Shown here in pieces: positions 1-8,111 of a stretch of 64,000 nt of DNA. Position numbers and translations under genes: made by a program. The notes under the pieces were generated by a model. That model made no database searches and was not told the origin of the DNA. It worked only from the letters and a program-made list of their open reading frames with translations. Position 1 is the stretch's first letter. Every line of letters starts with the position of its first letter. The stretch comes from DASQMT01 sp963827335 (lineage in GTDB: Bacteria > Actinomycetota > Thermoleophilia > Solirubrobacterales > Solirubrobacteraceae): NCBI GenBank assembly GCA_963827335.1, contig CAWHAP010000023.1:124001-188000 (forward strand). Direction: 5' to 3'.

Positions 1-1333
1 CGCGCGACCCGGCGATCGGCTCCCCTCGGTGCGCGACCTCATGCGCCGGCACGGCGCCGGCCCGGCGACCGTGCAGCGGGCCGTGCACCAGCTGGTGGGC
101 CGCGGGCTCGTGGAGGCGCGGCCCGGCCGGGGGACCTTCGTCGCGCGCGGACCCGCCGCCGGGGCGCCGGCGGCGCCCGACCATGGGTGGCAGACGGTGG
201 CGCTGGGCGCCCGCACGCTCGACGCGGGCGCGCTCGAGGACCTCCTCCGGCTGGTGCCGCCCGGGACGCTCGCGCTGTCGTTCGGCTACCTGCCGGAGGA
301 CCTGCAGCCGCGCGGGGCGCTCGGGCAGGCGCTCGGCCGCGCGGCGCGCCGGCCTGGCGCCTGGGCCGCGATGCCGGCCGAGGGCCTGGCGCCGCTGCGC
401 GCGCTGCTGGCGGCGCGGCTCGGGGGCGGGCACGCCGCGGAGGACGTGATCGTCACCGACGGCGGCCAGTCCGCGCTGGCCGCGTGCCTCCGCGGCCTGG
501 CCCCGCCGGGCGGTGCGGTGGTCGTGGAGTCGCCGACCTACCTCGGCGCCCTCGCCGCGGCACGCGCGGCGAACCTCGTCCCGGTGCCCGTGCCGAGCGA
601 CGCCGGCGGCGTCCGGCCCGACCTCCTGGCCGGCGCGCTCGCGGCGTCGGGCGCGAAGCTCGTCTACCTGCAGCCGGCGATCGCCAACCCGCACGGCGCG
701 GTGCTCGCCCCGGACCGGCGCGCCGATGTGCTCGCCGCGGTCCGCGCCGCGGGCGCGTTCCTGATCGAGGACGACGCGATGCGCGAGCTCGCCTTCGCCC
801 CCGAGCGGCTGCCGCCGCCGCTGGCCGGCGAGGACCCGGACGGCCACGTGGTGCACATCGGCTCGCTCACCAAGGTCGCCGCGCCCGGGCTCCGGATCGG
901 GGTGATCGCCGCCCGCGGCCCTGCGCTCGCTCGGCTCCGCGCGGCGCGGGTCGTCGAGGACTTCTTCGTGCCCGGCCCGCTCCAGGAGGCGGCGGTCGAG
1001 CTGCTCGGCTCGCCGGCCTGGCCACGGCACCTGCGGCGGCTGCGCGCGGGTCTGCGCGAGCGCCGCGACGCGCTCCTCGCCGCGATCGACGACACGCTCG
1101 GGCCCGGCCGCGTCGTCCCGCCCGCGGGCGGCATGCACGCCTGGGTGCGGCTCGACGCCGGCGAGGACGACATCGCGCTCGCCGAGCGCGCCTATGCGGC
1201 CGGCGTCAAGGTGTTCGCCGGGCGGCACTGGTTCCCGGCCGAGCCGCCGGGGCCGCACCTGCGGATCACCTACGCTGCGGAGCCGCCGGACCGGCTCCGC
1301 GAGGGGATGCGGCTGCTGGCGTCGGTGCGGTAG
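1..1333 (+). CDS. GntR/MocR-family regulator with aminotransferase domain (5' partial)
   Basis: PdxR/MocR-type protein: an N-terminal GntR winged helix fused to a fold-type I aminotransferase domain that binds pyridoxal phosphate and acts as a sensor. The reading frame is open from base 2 and encodes GDRLPSVRDLM before the first possible start at 29; that is the core of a GntR helix, so the true start lies outside the window. HTH residues continue as ATVQRAVHQLVGRGLVEARPG. The aminotransferase part has the TDGGQSAL segment, an SPTYLG segment and the PLP lysine in SLTKVAAPGLRIG (Lys codon at about 872). Such regulators usually act on a neighbouring or divergent vitamin B6, GABA or amino-acid gene; the target is not visible here. 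Family assignment is secure, the ligand is unknown. Confidence 0.9.
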   Translation, partial: ARPGDRLPSVRDLMRRHGAGPATVQRAVHQLVGRGLVEARPGRGTFVARGPAAGAPAAPDHGWQTVALGARTLDAGALEDLLRLVPPGTLALSFGYLPEDLQPRGALGQALGRAARRPGAWAAMPAEGLAPLRALLAARLGGGHAAEDVIVTDGGQSALAACLRGLAPPGGAVVVESPTYLGALAAARAANLVPVPVPSDAGGVRPDLLAGALAASGAKLVYLQPAIANPHGAVLAPDRRADVLAAVRAAGAFLIEDDAMRELAFAPERLPPPLAGEDPDGHVVHIGSLTKVAAPGLRIGVIAARGPALARLRAARVVEDFFVPGPLQEAAVELLGSPAWPRHLRRLRAGLRERRDALLAAIDDTLGPGRVVPPAGGMHAWVRLDAGEDDIALAERAYAAGVKVFAGRHWFPAEPPGPHLRITYAAEPPDRLREGMRLLASVR

Positions 1334-1439
1334 TCGTTCTCCGCCGGACGCGAGCGGCGGCCCCGGCGAACGTCAACGGCGGGCACTGAGGGAGACGGGT
1401 CTGGTGGGGCAGCGCTCCCGTGGAACCGCTTCCACCAGG

Positions 1440-1486
1440 GCGATTGTCGGCTTGGGTGTCATATGGACCCCCAAGCCGACAATCGC
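1440..1486. repeat. Long near-perfect inverted repeat
   Basis: A 17-base left arm (1440-1456, beginning GCGATTGTCGG) pairs perfectly with 1470-1486. After one mismatch (1457/1469) GTC at 1458-1460 pairs with GAC at 1466-1468, leaving a five-base loop. No T-run follows, so it is not a classic intrinsic terminator. It could be a factor-independent terminator of another kind, a REP-like element, or the stem of a small RNA. Confidence 0.75.
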
Positions 1487-1573
1487 TCGCCGCCAACCCG
1501 GAGCCCTTCCCCTCGATGCCGGTGTTGACGTTCGCCCGCGCCCGCCATCACACCGGCGGGAGACCACTTGAAC

Positions 1574-1588
1574 CGCCGGAAACCGGCG
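1574..1588. repeat. Small GC hairpin
   Basis: Six-base arms CGCCGG and CCGGCG flank AAA. It lies in the leader region of the CAP-protein gene. Whether it is functional is unknown. Confidence 0.4.
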
Positions 1589-1710
1589 CATCTCAAACAT
1601 CTCATGTCATGGTTGAAACCGGGTTGGCGGGGTAGGGACGGGGGACGGTCCGCGGGCCAGGGAGTCGCGGAGCGGGACCAGGAACACCAGGACCAGGGGA
1701 GGTCCGCCGG

Positions 1711-2298
1711 ATGCGCCGCCGTGCCAGCGCGCCTCTTCATGGGGCGCGTCCAGATCGCCGTGCCCTGCCGCTCGCCGCGTGTGTCGCGCTGCCGGTCGTG
1801 CTCGCGCTCGCCGTCACGGCGGCGCCCGCCTCCGCCGCGACGTCCGCGCGCGCAGCCGCGTGCGCCGGCGCCGCCGCCGCCGTCGGCTCCGTCCCCGGCG
1901 CCGCCATGCGCGCCGCGCTGCAGTGCGTGGTCGACGCCGAGCGGGCGCGCCACGGCCTCGGCCCGCTCGGGTCCGACGCGCGCCTCGCCAGAGCCGCGCG
2001 GCGCCACGCGCGCGACATGGTCCGCCGCGGCTACTTCGCCCACGAGCGCGCGGGCTGGACGCTCGCCGGGCGGCTCCGCGCCGCGGGGTGGACCGGCGTA
2101 CGCGCCGCCGAGGCGATCGCCTGGGGCTGCGGCGCCCGCGGCACCCCGCTCGCCACGGTGGCCTCCTGGCTCGCCAGCCCGCCGCACCGCGCGATCGTGC
2201 TCGGCCGCTACCGCCGCGCCGGGATCGGGCTCGCCGCCTCGGCCCCGACCGGGCGCTGTGCGGGCGGCGGCACCTGGGTCCTCGACACGGGCGCTTGA
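1711..2298 (+). CDS. Secreted CAP (SCP-like) domain protein
   Basis: 195-residue exported protein. An arginine-rich N-terminus followed by a hydrophobic stretch (about residues 21-42, ending in ASAATS) is a typical signal peptide, though with a long n-region. The remainder is a CAP/SCP domain: VDAERARHGLGPL, HARDMVRRGYFAHE (the HxRDMxxRxYFxH pattern of bacterial CAP proteins), a segment with AAEAIAWGCG, and a closing WLASPPHRAIVLGRYRRAGIG motif. Bacterial CAP proteins are extracellular; their biochemical role is mostly unknown. Start ATG has GGGAGG 8 bases upstream. The ORF abuts the convergent permease gene with no gap. Confidence 0.88.
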   Translation: MRRRASAPLHGARPDRRALPLAACVALPVVLALAVTAAPASAATSARAAACAGAAAAVGSVPGAAMRAALQCVVDAERARHGLGPLGSDARLARAARRHARDMVRRGYFAHERAGWTLAGRLRAAGWTGVRAAEAIAWGCGARGTPLATVASWLASPPHRAIVLGRYRRAGIGLAASAPTGRCAGGGTWVLDTGA

Positions 2299-3102
2299 CT
2301 ACCTGCGCCGGCGGTCCCAGGAGAAGCCGCGTACCGCGAGCGCGATCCCGACCGCCGACCACAGCGCGAGCACGGCGAGGGCCGGGCCGTGGTGGCCCAG
2401 CCCCTCGCCGGTGACCATCGCCCCCGAGAGCCCGTCGATCAGGTGCTTGAGCGGCAGCGCCTCGGCGATCCCGCGCAGGAACCCGGGGGCGTTGTCGGCG
2501 TCGTAGAACACGCCCGAGATGAAGATGACCGGCAGGAACGCGGCGTTGACGTAGGCGGGCGCGGAGTCGAAGTTCGGGATCGCGTGCGAGAGCGCGACGC
2601 CCAGCGACGCGAAGCAGACCACCCCGAGCGCGACGAACACGGCGAGCGACGCCCAGTCCTGCGGCCAGTCGAGGCCGAAGACCACGGTGCCCGCGACGGT
2701 GATGAGCGCGACCTGCGACGCGGTGTTGGTGACCGCGTTGCCGGCGATCCCCGCCAGGTAGGCCGAGGTCGGCAGGGGCGTCCCGTGGATCCGCTTGAGC
2801 ACGCCCGACTCGCGCAGGTACGTGATGTTCATCGCCAGCGCGGAGAACGTGGTGGACATCACCGCCATGCCGGCGATGCCCGGCACGATCACCTGCAGGT
2901 TGGCCTGCTCGTCGGCGAAGATGGCGCCGAACAGCGCCAGGAACAGCAGCGGCAGCAGGAAGTTGAAGAACGCGGCGCTCGGGTTGCGCCAGAACATCCG
3001 GCGCTCGAGCCGGTACTGCCGCCACGCCGCCCGGCGCCACGGCACGCGGGCGCGGTCCTCGAGCCGCGCCCGGCGCACGGGCTGGAGCGCGTGATCGCTC
3101 AT
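2299..3102 (-). CDS. ABC-2 type exporter permease
   Basis: 267-residue membrane subunit of an ABC exporter of the DrrB/ABC-2 kind. After a basic N-terminus (residues 1-37) come about six hydrophobic segments, including FFNFLLPLLFLALFGAIFA and segments around VIVPGIAGMAVMSTTFSA, QVALITVAGTVVFG and SLAVFVALGVVCFASLGVAL, and the family motif FISGVFY. It is read from an ATG that overlaps the stop of the upstream ATPase by four bases (3099-3102), so the two are translationally coupled and form one transporter. The substrate (drug, lipid or polysaccharide) cannot be told from sequence. Confidence 0.9.
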   Translation of the reverse strand: MSDHALQPVRRARLEDRARVPWRRAAWRQYRLERRMFWRNPSAAFFNFLLPLLFLALFGAIFADEQANLQVIVPGIAGMAVMSTTFSALAMNITYLRESGVLKRIHGTPLPTSAYLAGIAGNAVTNTASQVALITVAGTVVFGLDWPQDWASLAVFVALGVVCFASLGVALSHAIPNFDSAPAYVNAAFLPVIFISGVFYDADNAPGFLRGIAEALPLKHLIDGLSGAMVTGEGLGHHGPALAVLALWSAVGIALAVRGFSWDRRRR

Positions 3103-3974
3103 GCGGCCGCCGCGTCCGCGGTGAGCTCGAGGTACACGTCCTCGAGGCTGGGCTGCGAGACGCTGAGGTCGTGGACCCGCTCGCCGCGCGCGAGCGCGGC
3201 GCCCGTCAGCTCGTGGAGCAGCTCCGTCGGGTCCTCGGTCTCGCGCTCGTGCGGCGTGCCGTCGGCGTCGCGCCAGGTGACGCGGTAGCTGCGCGTCGCC
3301 GCCCCGAGCTCGCCCGGCGCGCCCTCCGCGAGGATCGCGCCGTCCTTGATGATCGCCACGCGGTCGGCGAGCGCCTCCGCCTCGTCGAGGTAGTGCGTCG
3401 TGAGCAGGACGGTCTTGCCGAGCTCCTGCAGCGAGCGCACCGTGTCCCACGCCTGGCGGCGGGCCGCCGGGTCGAAGCCGGTGGTCGGCTCGTCGAGGAA
3501 CACCAGCTCCGGGTCGCCGACGAGGGCGAGGGCGAAGTCCAGCCGGCGCTGCTGGCCGCCCGACAGCGTCACCGTGCGCTGCGCCGCCGCCGCCTCCAGC
3601 CCGCTCAGCGCGATCGTCTCCTCGACGTCGCGCGGCGCGTGGTAGAGCCCGGCCCAGTGGCTGACCGCCTCGCGCACGGTCAGGTGCCGGTAGAGCCCGC
3701 TCGACTGCAGCACGATGCCGATCCGCTCGCGCAGCGCGGCCGGCCGCGGCCCCGGGTCCATGCCGAGCACGGCGACGCGCCCGCCGCTGCGCTCGCGGAA
3801 GCCCTCGAGGATCTCCACGGTCGTCGTCTTGCCCGCCCCGTTGGGCCCGAGCAGGCCGAAGACCTCGCCGCGGCGCACGCTGAACGAGATGCCGCGCACG
3901 GCCTGATGGGGCCCGTAGGCCTTGCGCAGATCCTCGACCTCGATCGCGACATCGGACGCCATCGCCCCCATCAT
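3099..3974 (-). CDS. ABC-2 exporter ATP-binding protein (DrrA-like)
   Basis: ATPase partner of the following permease. Walker A is GPNGAGKTTT, Q-loop IVLQSSGLYRH, signature LSGGQQRRLDFALAL, Walker B ELVFLDEPTTGFDPAARR, H-loop LLTTHYLDEAEALAD. A C-terminal extension of about 75 residues is of the DrrA type (DUF4162-like). The start is ambiguous among ATGs at 3974, 3971 and 3962; AAGG lies 5 bases before 3974, which I prefer. Only 21 bases separate it from the divergent ppx gene, so at least one promoter must sit inside a coding region. Confidence 0.9.
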   Translation of the reverse strand: MMGAMASDVAIEVEDLRKAYGPHQAVRGISFSVRRGEVFGLLGPNGAGKTTTVEILEGFRERSGGRVAVLGMDPGPRPAALRERIGIVLQSSGLYRHLTVREAVSHWAGLYHAPRDVEETIALSGLEAAAAQRTVTLSGGQQRRLDFALALVGDPELVFLDEPTTGFDPAARRQAWDTVRSLQELGKTVLLTTHYLDEAEALADRVAIIKDGAILAEGAPGELGAATRSYRVTWRDADGTPHERETEDPTELLHELTGAALARGERVHDLSVSQPSLEDVYLELTADAAAA

Positions 3975-3995
3975 GGCAACCTTGCAGCCACGTCC

Positions 3996-4868
3996 ATGCG
4001 CTGCGCCTGCATCGACATCGGGTCGAACACGACGCGGCTGCTCGTCGCGGACGTGGCGGACGGACGGCTCGCGCCCCACGTGGAGCGCCGCGTCTTCACG
4101 CGGATCGGGCGCGAGCTCGACGGCGCGGGCATGCTTCCCGACGAGGTGATCGCCGAGGTCGCAGCGGTCGTGGCCGCGCACTGCCGGGAGGCCGCGGAGG
4201 CGGGCGCGGAGCACGTCCGCGTGGTCGCCACGGCGGCGGTCCGGCGCGCCGCCAACCGCGCCGCGCTGCTGCACACCCTCCGCGCCGCGGCCGGCGCGGA
4301 GGTCGCCGTGCTCTCGGGCGACGACGAGGCGCGGCTGGCGTTCCGCGGCGCCACGAGCACGCTCCCCACGCCGCCGGAGGGGACGATCGCGGTGGTCGAC
4401 GTCGGCGGGATGTCGACCGAGATCGCCGTCGGGACGCTCGCGGGCGGCGTGACGTGGTCGCAGTCGTTCCCGATCGGCTCGAGCGCGCTGCTCGGCCGCT
4501 GCCACGGCGATCCCCCCTCGCCCGGCGACCTCGCGACGATGCGGGCGGTCGCGCGCGACGCCTTCGCCGGCGCGCCGATCCCGCCCGCCGACGACGCCGT
4601 CGCCGTGGGCGGCAGCGCCGCGTCCCTGCCCACCCTGGTCGGCCCCGTGCTCGACGTGCCCGCGCTCGAGCGCGCGCTCGGCGTCCTGTGCGGCGCCCCC
4701 GCCGCGGACGTGGCGCGCCGCAACGGCCTGGCGCCCGAGCGCACCCAGCTGCTGCCCGCGGGCATCCTCGTCCTGGACGCCGCCGGCCGGCGGCTGGGGC
4801 GGCCGCTCAGGATCGCCCGCGGCGGGCTGCGCGAAGGAGTGGTCCTCGAGCTGGCGAAGCAGGGCTGA
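3996..4868 (+). CDS. ppx: Exopolyphosphatase / Ppx-GppA family phosphatase
   Basis: 290-residue member of the ASKHA-fold Ppx/GppA family that hydrolyses terminal phosphates of polyphosphate, or the pppGpp 5' phosphate. The first phosphate loop is DIGSNTTRLLVADV at the N-terminus and the second VVDVGGMSTEIAVG near residue 133; here Met replaces the usual third Gly (GGGSTE). ATAAVRRAANR and SGDDEARLAF correspond to the conserved ATSAxR and SGxEEA segments. It lacks the C-terminal helical/HD extension of E. coli PPX, like short actinobacterial Ppx proteins. Six bases separate it from the CHAD genes, and ppk follows, so polyphosphate is the likely substrate. The frame is open far upstream, but the conserved N-terminus fixes the start. 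Confidence 0.88.
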   Translation: MRCACIDIGSNTTRLLVADVADGRLAPHVERRVFTRIGRELDGAGMLPDEVIAEVAAVVAAHCREAAEAGAEHVRVVATAAVRRAANRAALLHTLRAAAGAEVAVLSGDDEARLAFRGATSTLPTPPEGTIAVVDVGGMSTEIAVGTLAGGVTWSQSFPIGSSALLGRCHGDPPSPGDLATMRAVARDAFAGAPIPPADDAVAVGGSAASLPTLVGPVLDVPALERALGVLCGAPAADVARRNGLAPERTQLLPAGILVLDAAGRRLGRPLRIARGGLREGVVLELAKQG

Positions 4869-4874
4869 GCGAGC

Positions 4875-5369
4875 ATGGCCAAGGCCGAGGACATCGACGT
4901 CGACCCCGGTGAGCCGTTCCGGCTCGCGGGCGCGCGCGTGGTCCGGATGCGCGCCGACGAGCTGTTCGCACACGCCGAGGGGGTGCTCGACACGGGCGAC
5001 ATCGAGCGCGTGCACGACATGCGCGTGGCGTCGCGGCGGCTCCGTGCCGTGCTCGAGATCTTCGCGCCCTGCTTCCCGGCGAGCGAGTTCAAGGGCGTCC
5101 TCAAGGACGTCAAGGACCTGGCCGACGCGCTCGGCGAGCGGCGCGACCCGGACGTCCACATCGACGCGCTGCAGGCGTTCTCCAAGGCGCTCACGCCCGC
5201 CAACCGGCACGGCGTGCGGCGCCTCGTCGAGGAGCAGCAGGCGCGCCAGGCCCACGGCAACGAGGTGCTGGCGGCCGAGCTCGAGCGGATCGAGGAGCGG
5301 GGGCTCCACGGCCGGCTGCTCGCCCTCGCCGACGCGGCCGATCCCGAGCAGCCCGAGGAGGAGCGGTGA
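4875..5369 (+). CDS. CHAD domain protein, N-terminal half
   Basis: 164 residues covering the first helical bundle of a CHAD domain, the conserved histidine alpha-helical domain that binds polyphosphate granules. Key motif VHDMRVASRRLRAVLEIF (His47, Arg50, basic helix), then a helix with LKDVKDLADALGERRDPDVHI. Complete CHAD domains contain two such bundles in one chain; here the second is encoded by the next gene, overlapping by GTGA (5366-5369). The two may assemble as a split CHAD protein, or a frameshift may have separated them. It lies between ppx and ppk, which supports a polyphosphate role. Confidence 0.85.
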   Translation: MAKAEDIDVDPGEPFRLAGARVVRMRADELFAHAEGVLDTGDIERVHDMRVASRRLRAVLEIFAPCFPASEFKGVLKDVKDLADALGERRDPDVHIDALQAFSKALTPANRHGVRRLVEEQQARQAHGNEVLAAELERIEERGLHGRLLALADAADPEQPEEER

Positions 5370-5929
5370 AGGCCCGCAAGGTGCAGGGGCTCGAGCCCGA
5401 CGAGCCGCTGGCCGACAACGCCGAGCGGATCGTGCTCGAGCGCCTCGACGAGCTGTGCGGCTTCATGCCGCGGGCGGCCGACCCGGACGAGGTCGTGGCG
5501 CTGCACGACATGCGGATCGCCGCCAAGCGCCTGCGCTACGTGCTCGAGGTCACCGGGCCGTGCTTCGGCCCGTACGCCGAGAAGGCCACGAAGCAGACCA
5601 AGGACCTGCAGGACCTGCTCGGCGAGATCCACGACTGCGACGTGCAGGTGCCCGAGACCGAGGCGTTCTCCGCCCGGCTGCTCGAGGAGGACGCGCGGGC
5701 GCTCCATGCGGCCGCCGGCGAGGCCGCCGACCTCGACCCCGCGCTGCTCCGCCAGGCCCCGCACGGCCGCGACCATGCGGGCCTCGCGGCGCTGCTGACG
5801 CACCTGCGCGCGCGCCGCCTGCTGCTGTTCGACCGCTTCCTCGAGCTGTGGGGGGACTACGAGCGCAAGGGCTTCCGCGCGCGGCTGGAGTTCGCCGTCG
5901 GTGAACGCCGGGACGTTCACATTCCCTGA
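5366..5929 (+). CDS. CHAD domain protein, C-terminal half
   Basis: 187 residues forming the second CHAD bundle: LHDMRIAAKRLRYVLEV (His47, Arg50), TKQTKDLQDLLGEIHDCDV, and a C-terminal basic segment RARRLLLFDRFLELW. The opening KARKVQGLEPDEPLADNA resembles the linker that normally joins the two halves of a single CHAD protein. It starts at a GTG overlapping the upstream stop by four bases, so translation is coupled. Both halves carry their HDMR motif at residue 47, as expected from an internal duplication. Twenty-one bases separate it from ppk. Confidence 0.83.
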   Translation: MKARKVQGLEPDEPLADNAERIVLERLDELCGFMPRAADPDEVVALHDMRIAAKRLRYVLEVTGPCFGPYAEKATKQTKDLQDLLGEIHDCDVQVPETEAFSARLLEEDARALHAAAGEAADLDPALLRQAPHGRDHAGLAALLTHLRARRLLLFDRFLELWGDYERKGFRARLEFAVGERRDVHIP

Positions 5930-5935
5930 CGGCGT

Positions 5936-5941
5936 TAGCAT
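5936..5941 (+). promoter_or_regulatory. Candidate -10 element of ppk (TAGCAT)
   Basis: TAGCAT lies 9 bases before the GTG start of ppk, in the 21-base gap after the CHAD gene. The spacing would give a leaderless or near-leaderless mRNA, although GGGAG also lies just before the GTG. This would let ppk be expressed apart from ppx and CHAD. Confidence 0.4.
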
Positions 5942-5950
5942 CGGGAGACC

Positions 5951-8107
5951 GTGACGGATCTCGAGCAGCCAGAAGCACCGATCGAGGCCGCGCCGGACCT
6001 CAACGACCCCGCGCTCTTCTTCAACCGCGAGCTCTCCTGGCTCGACTTCAACGACCGCGTCCTGCAGCTCGCCGAGGACGCCTCGGTCCCGCTGCTGGAG
6101 CGCCTGAAGTTCTGCGCGATCTACTCGTCCAACCTCGACGAGTTCTTCATGGTGCGCGTCGCCGGGCTGCAGGAGTACGTGGATGCCGGGATCGAGAAGC
6201 CGCGCGAGGACGGCCGCAGCCCGGCCGAGACGATCGCGGCGATCGGCGAGACGGTCCGCGAGCAGACCCGGCGCCAGACCGCCTGCCTCGACGCGGACCT
6301 GCGGCCGGCGCTGGCCGCGCACGGGATCCGCATCCAGGACTGCTCCGAGGTCGACGCGCGCCACCGCGAGGAGCTCGGCGAGCGCTTCCGGCGCCAGATC
6401 TTCCCGGTCCTCACGCCGCTGGCCGTCGGCCTGGGCCGTCCCTTCCCGTACATCTCGAACCTCTCGCTCTCGCTCGCCGTGCTGGTGCGCGACCCCCAGA
6501 CCGAGCAGGAGACCTTCGCGCGCGTGAAGGTGCCGAAGGAGATGCTCCCGCGGTTCGTCCCGATCGGCGACGGGCGCACGTTCGTGCCGCTGGAGAGCCT
6601 GATCGCCCAGCACCTGGACTCGCTGTTCCCGGGCATGGAGATCGTGGACTGCGACGTCTTCCGGGTCACCCGCGACGCCGACTTCACGGTCGACGACGAG
6701 GCCGACGACCTGCTGCGCGCCGTCGAGGCGGAGCTGCGCCGGCGGCGCTTCGGCGAGGTCGTGCGCGTCGAGGTCGGCGCCGGGATGAGCCATCGCCTGC
6801 GCGAGCCGCTCGTGCGCGCGCTCGACATCGACGAGGGCGAGCTGTTCGAGGTCGACGGCCTGCTCGACCTCAAGGACCTGTTCGGCATCACCCGCGTCCA
6901 CGGCTTCGGCGACCTGCGCTACGAGGCGTGGTCGCCGGTGACGCAGCCGCGGCTGCAGTCGCCGAGCGAAGCGGTGGCGAGCCCGCAGGGCGAGGAGGGC
7001 GACGAGGAGCCCGACGTGATGGCCGCCATGCGCAAGGGCGACATCCTGGTCCACCACCCGTACGACTCGTTCAGCAGCTCCGTCGAGCGCCTCGTCGAGC
7101 AGGCGGTCGCGGACCCGAAGGTCCTGGCCATCAAGCAGACCGTGTACCGCACCAGCGACGACTCGCCCCTCGTCCCGGCGCTGATCCGCGCCGTCGGGAG
7201 CGGCAAGCAGGCCGTCTGCCTGGTGGAGCTCAAGGCGCGCTTCGACGAGCGCGCGAACATCGGCTGGGCGCGCTCGCTGGAGGAGGCGGGCGTGCACGTC
7301 GTCTACGGCCTGCCGACGCTCAAGACGCACGCCAAGTGCATCCTCATCATCCGCCGCGAGGGCGACGGCGTGCGCCACTACGTGCACGTCGGCACGGGCA
7401 ACTACCACCCCGCGAACGCCCGCCTGTACACGGACTTCGGCCTGCTGACGTGCGACGAGAAGCTCGGCGCCGACGTCGCCGACATGTTCAACCAGCTCAC
7501 CGGCTTCGCCCGCCCCGGCGCGTTCCGGCGGGTGCTCGTCGCGCCCGCGCACATGCGCGACGGGATCATCGAGGAGATCGACCGCACGATCGAGGCGAAG
7601 GCCGCCGGGCAGCCCGCCCGGATCGCCATGAAGATGAACTCGCTCGTCGACAAGCGCTGCATCCGGGCGCTCTACCGCGCCTCGCAGGCGGGCGTCGCGG
7701 TCGACCTCAACATCCGCGGGATCTGCTGCCTGCGGCCCGGCGTGCCCGGCGTCTCCGAGCAGATCCGCGTGCACTCGATCGTCGGCCGCTTCCTGGAGCA
7801 CTCGCGCATCTACAGCTTCGAGCGCGGCGACGAGCACACGATCTACATCGGGTCCGCGGACCTGATGCCGCGCAACCTCGACACGCGGGTGGAGCTGCTC
7901 GCGCCGGTCCGCGACGAGCTGCTGCAGGCCGAGCTGCTCGACACGCTCGAGCGCTGCATGGCCGACAACACGAACGCGTGGGTGCTGGCCGAGGACGGCG
8001 CGTGGGCGCGCCGCTCGCCCGGCCCGGACGAGCCGCGCAACGCGCAGGACGAGCTGCTCGCGCAGCACGCCGTGCGCGCGGCCGAGGCCGCGCCCACCAC
8101 CAGCTGA
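5951..8107 (+). CDS. ppk: Polyphosphate kinase 1
   Basis: 718-residue PPK1, which reversibly polymerises the gamma-phosphate of ATP into polyphosphate. The N-terminal domain opens with LFFNRELSWLDFNDRVL and SSNLDEFFMVRVAGL, both diagnostic. The two phospholipase-D-like catalytic domains carry the autophosphorylated histidine in TLKTHAKCILI (His460), followed by HVGTGNYHPANARLYTDFG, and the second conserved histidine in FLEHSRIYSFERGDEH (His617), with IGSADLMPRNLDTRVE near the end. Length is normal. Start is GTG with GGGAG close upstream. It ends four bases before the stop of the convergent reductase gene. With ppx and CHAD upstream, it completes a polyphosphate cluster. Confidence 0.97.
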   Translation: MTDLEQPEAPIEAAPDLNDPALFFNRELSWLDFNDRVLQLAEDASVPLLERLKFCAIYSSNLDEFFMVRVAGLQEYVDAGIEKPREDGRSPAETIAAIGETVREQTRRQTACLDADLRPALAAHGIRIQDCSEVDARHREELGERFRRQIFPVLTPLAVGLGRPFPYISNLSLSLAVLVRDPQTEQETFARVKVPKEMLPRFVPIGDGRTFVPLESLIAQHLDSLFPGMEIVDCDVFRVTRDADFTVDDEADDLLRAVEAELRRRRFGEVVRVEVGAGMSHRLREPLVRALDIDEGELFEVDGLLDLKDLFGITRVHGFGDLRYEAWSPVTQPRLQSPSEAVASPQGEEGDEEPDVMAAMRKGDILVHHPYDSFSSSVERLVEQAVADPKVLAIKQTVYRTSDDSPLVPALIRAVGSGKQAVCLVELKARFDERANIGWARSLEEAGVHVVYGLPTLKTHAKCILIIRREGDGVRHYVHVGTGNYHPANARLYTDFGLLTCDEKLGADVADMFNQLTGFARPGAFRRVLVAPAHMRDGIIEEIDRTIEAKAAGQPARIAMKMNSLVDKRCIRALYRASQAGVAVDLNIRGICCLRPGVPGVSEQIRVHSIVGRFLEHSRIYSFERGDEHTIYIGSADLMPRNLDTRVELLAPVRDELLQAELLDTLERCMADNTNAWVLAEDGAWARRSPGPDEPRNAQDELLAQHAVRAAEAAPTTS

Positions 8108-8111
8108 CCGG

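Larger units (their letters stand above)
1334..1710. other. 377-base gene-free gap with hairpins
   Basis: No credible gene lies here. Short ORFs in all frames are shadows across a palindrome and have no family features. The gap holds a large inverted repeat (1440-1486), a smaller hairpin (1574-1588), a stretch less GC-rich than its surroundings around 1590-1625, and the ribosome-binding site of the following gene (GGGAGG, 8 bases before the ATG at 1711). Confidence 0.7.

Noticed and set aside
3971..8068. Minus-strand frame of more than 1,300 codons across ppx, CHAD and ppk
   Set aside because: A shadow frame typical of very high GC; ppx, CHAD and ppk on the plus strand carry unmistakable motifs.
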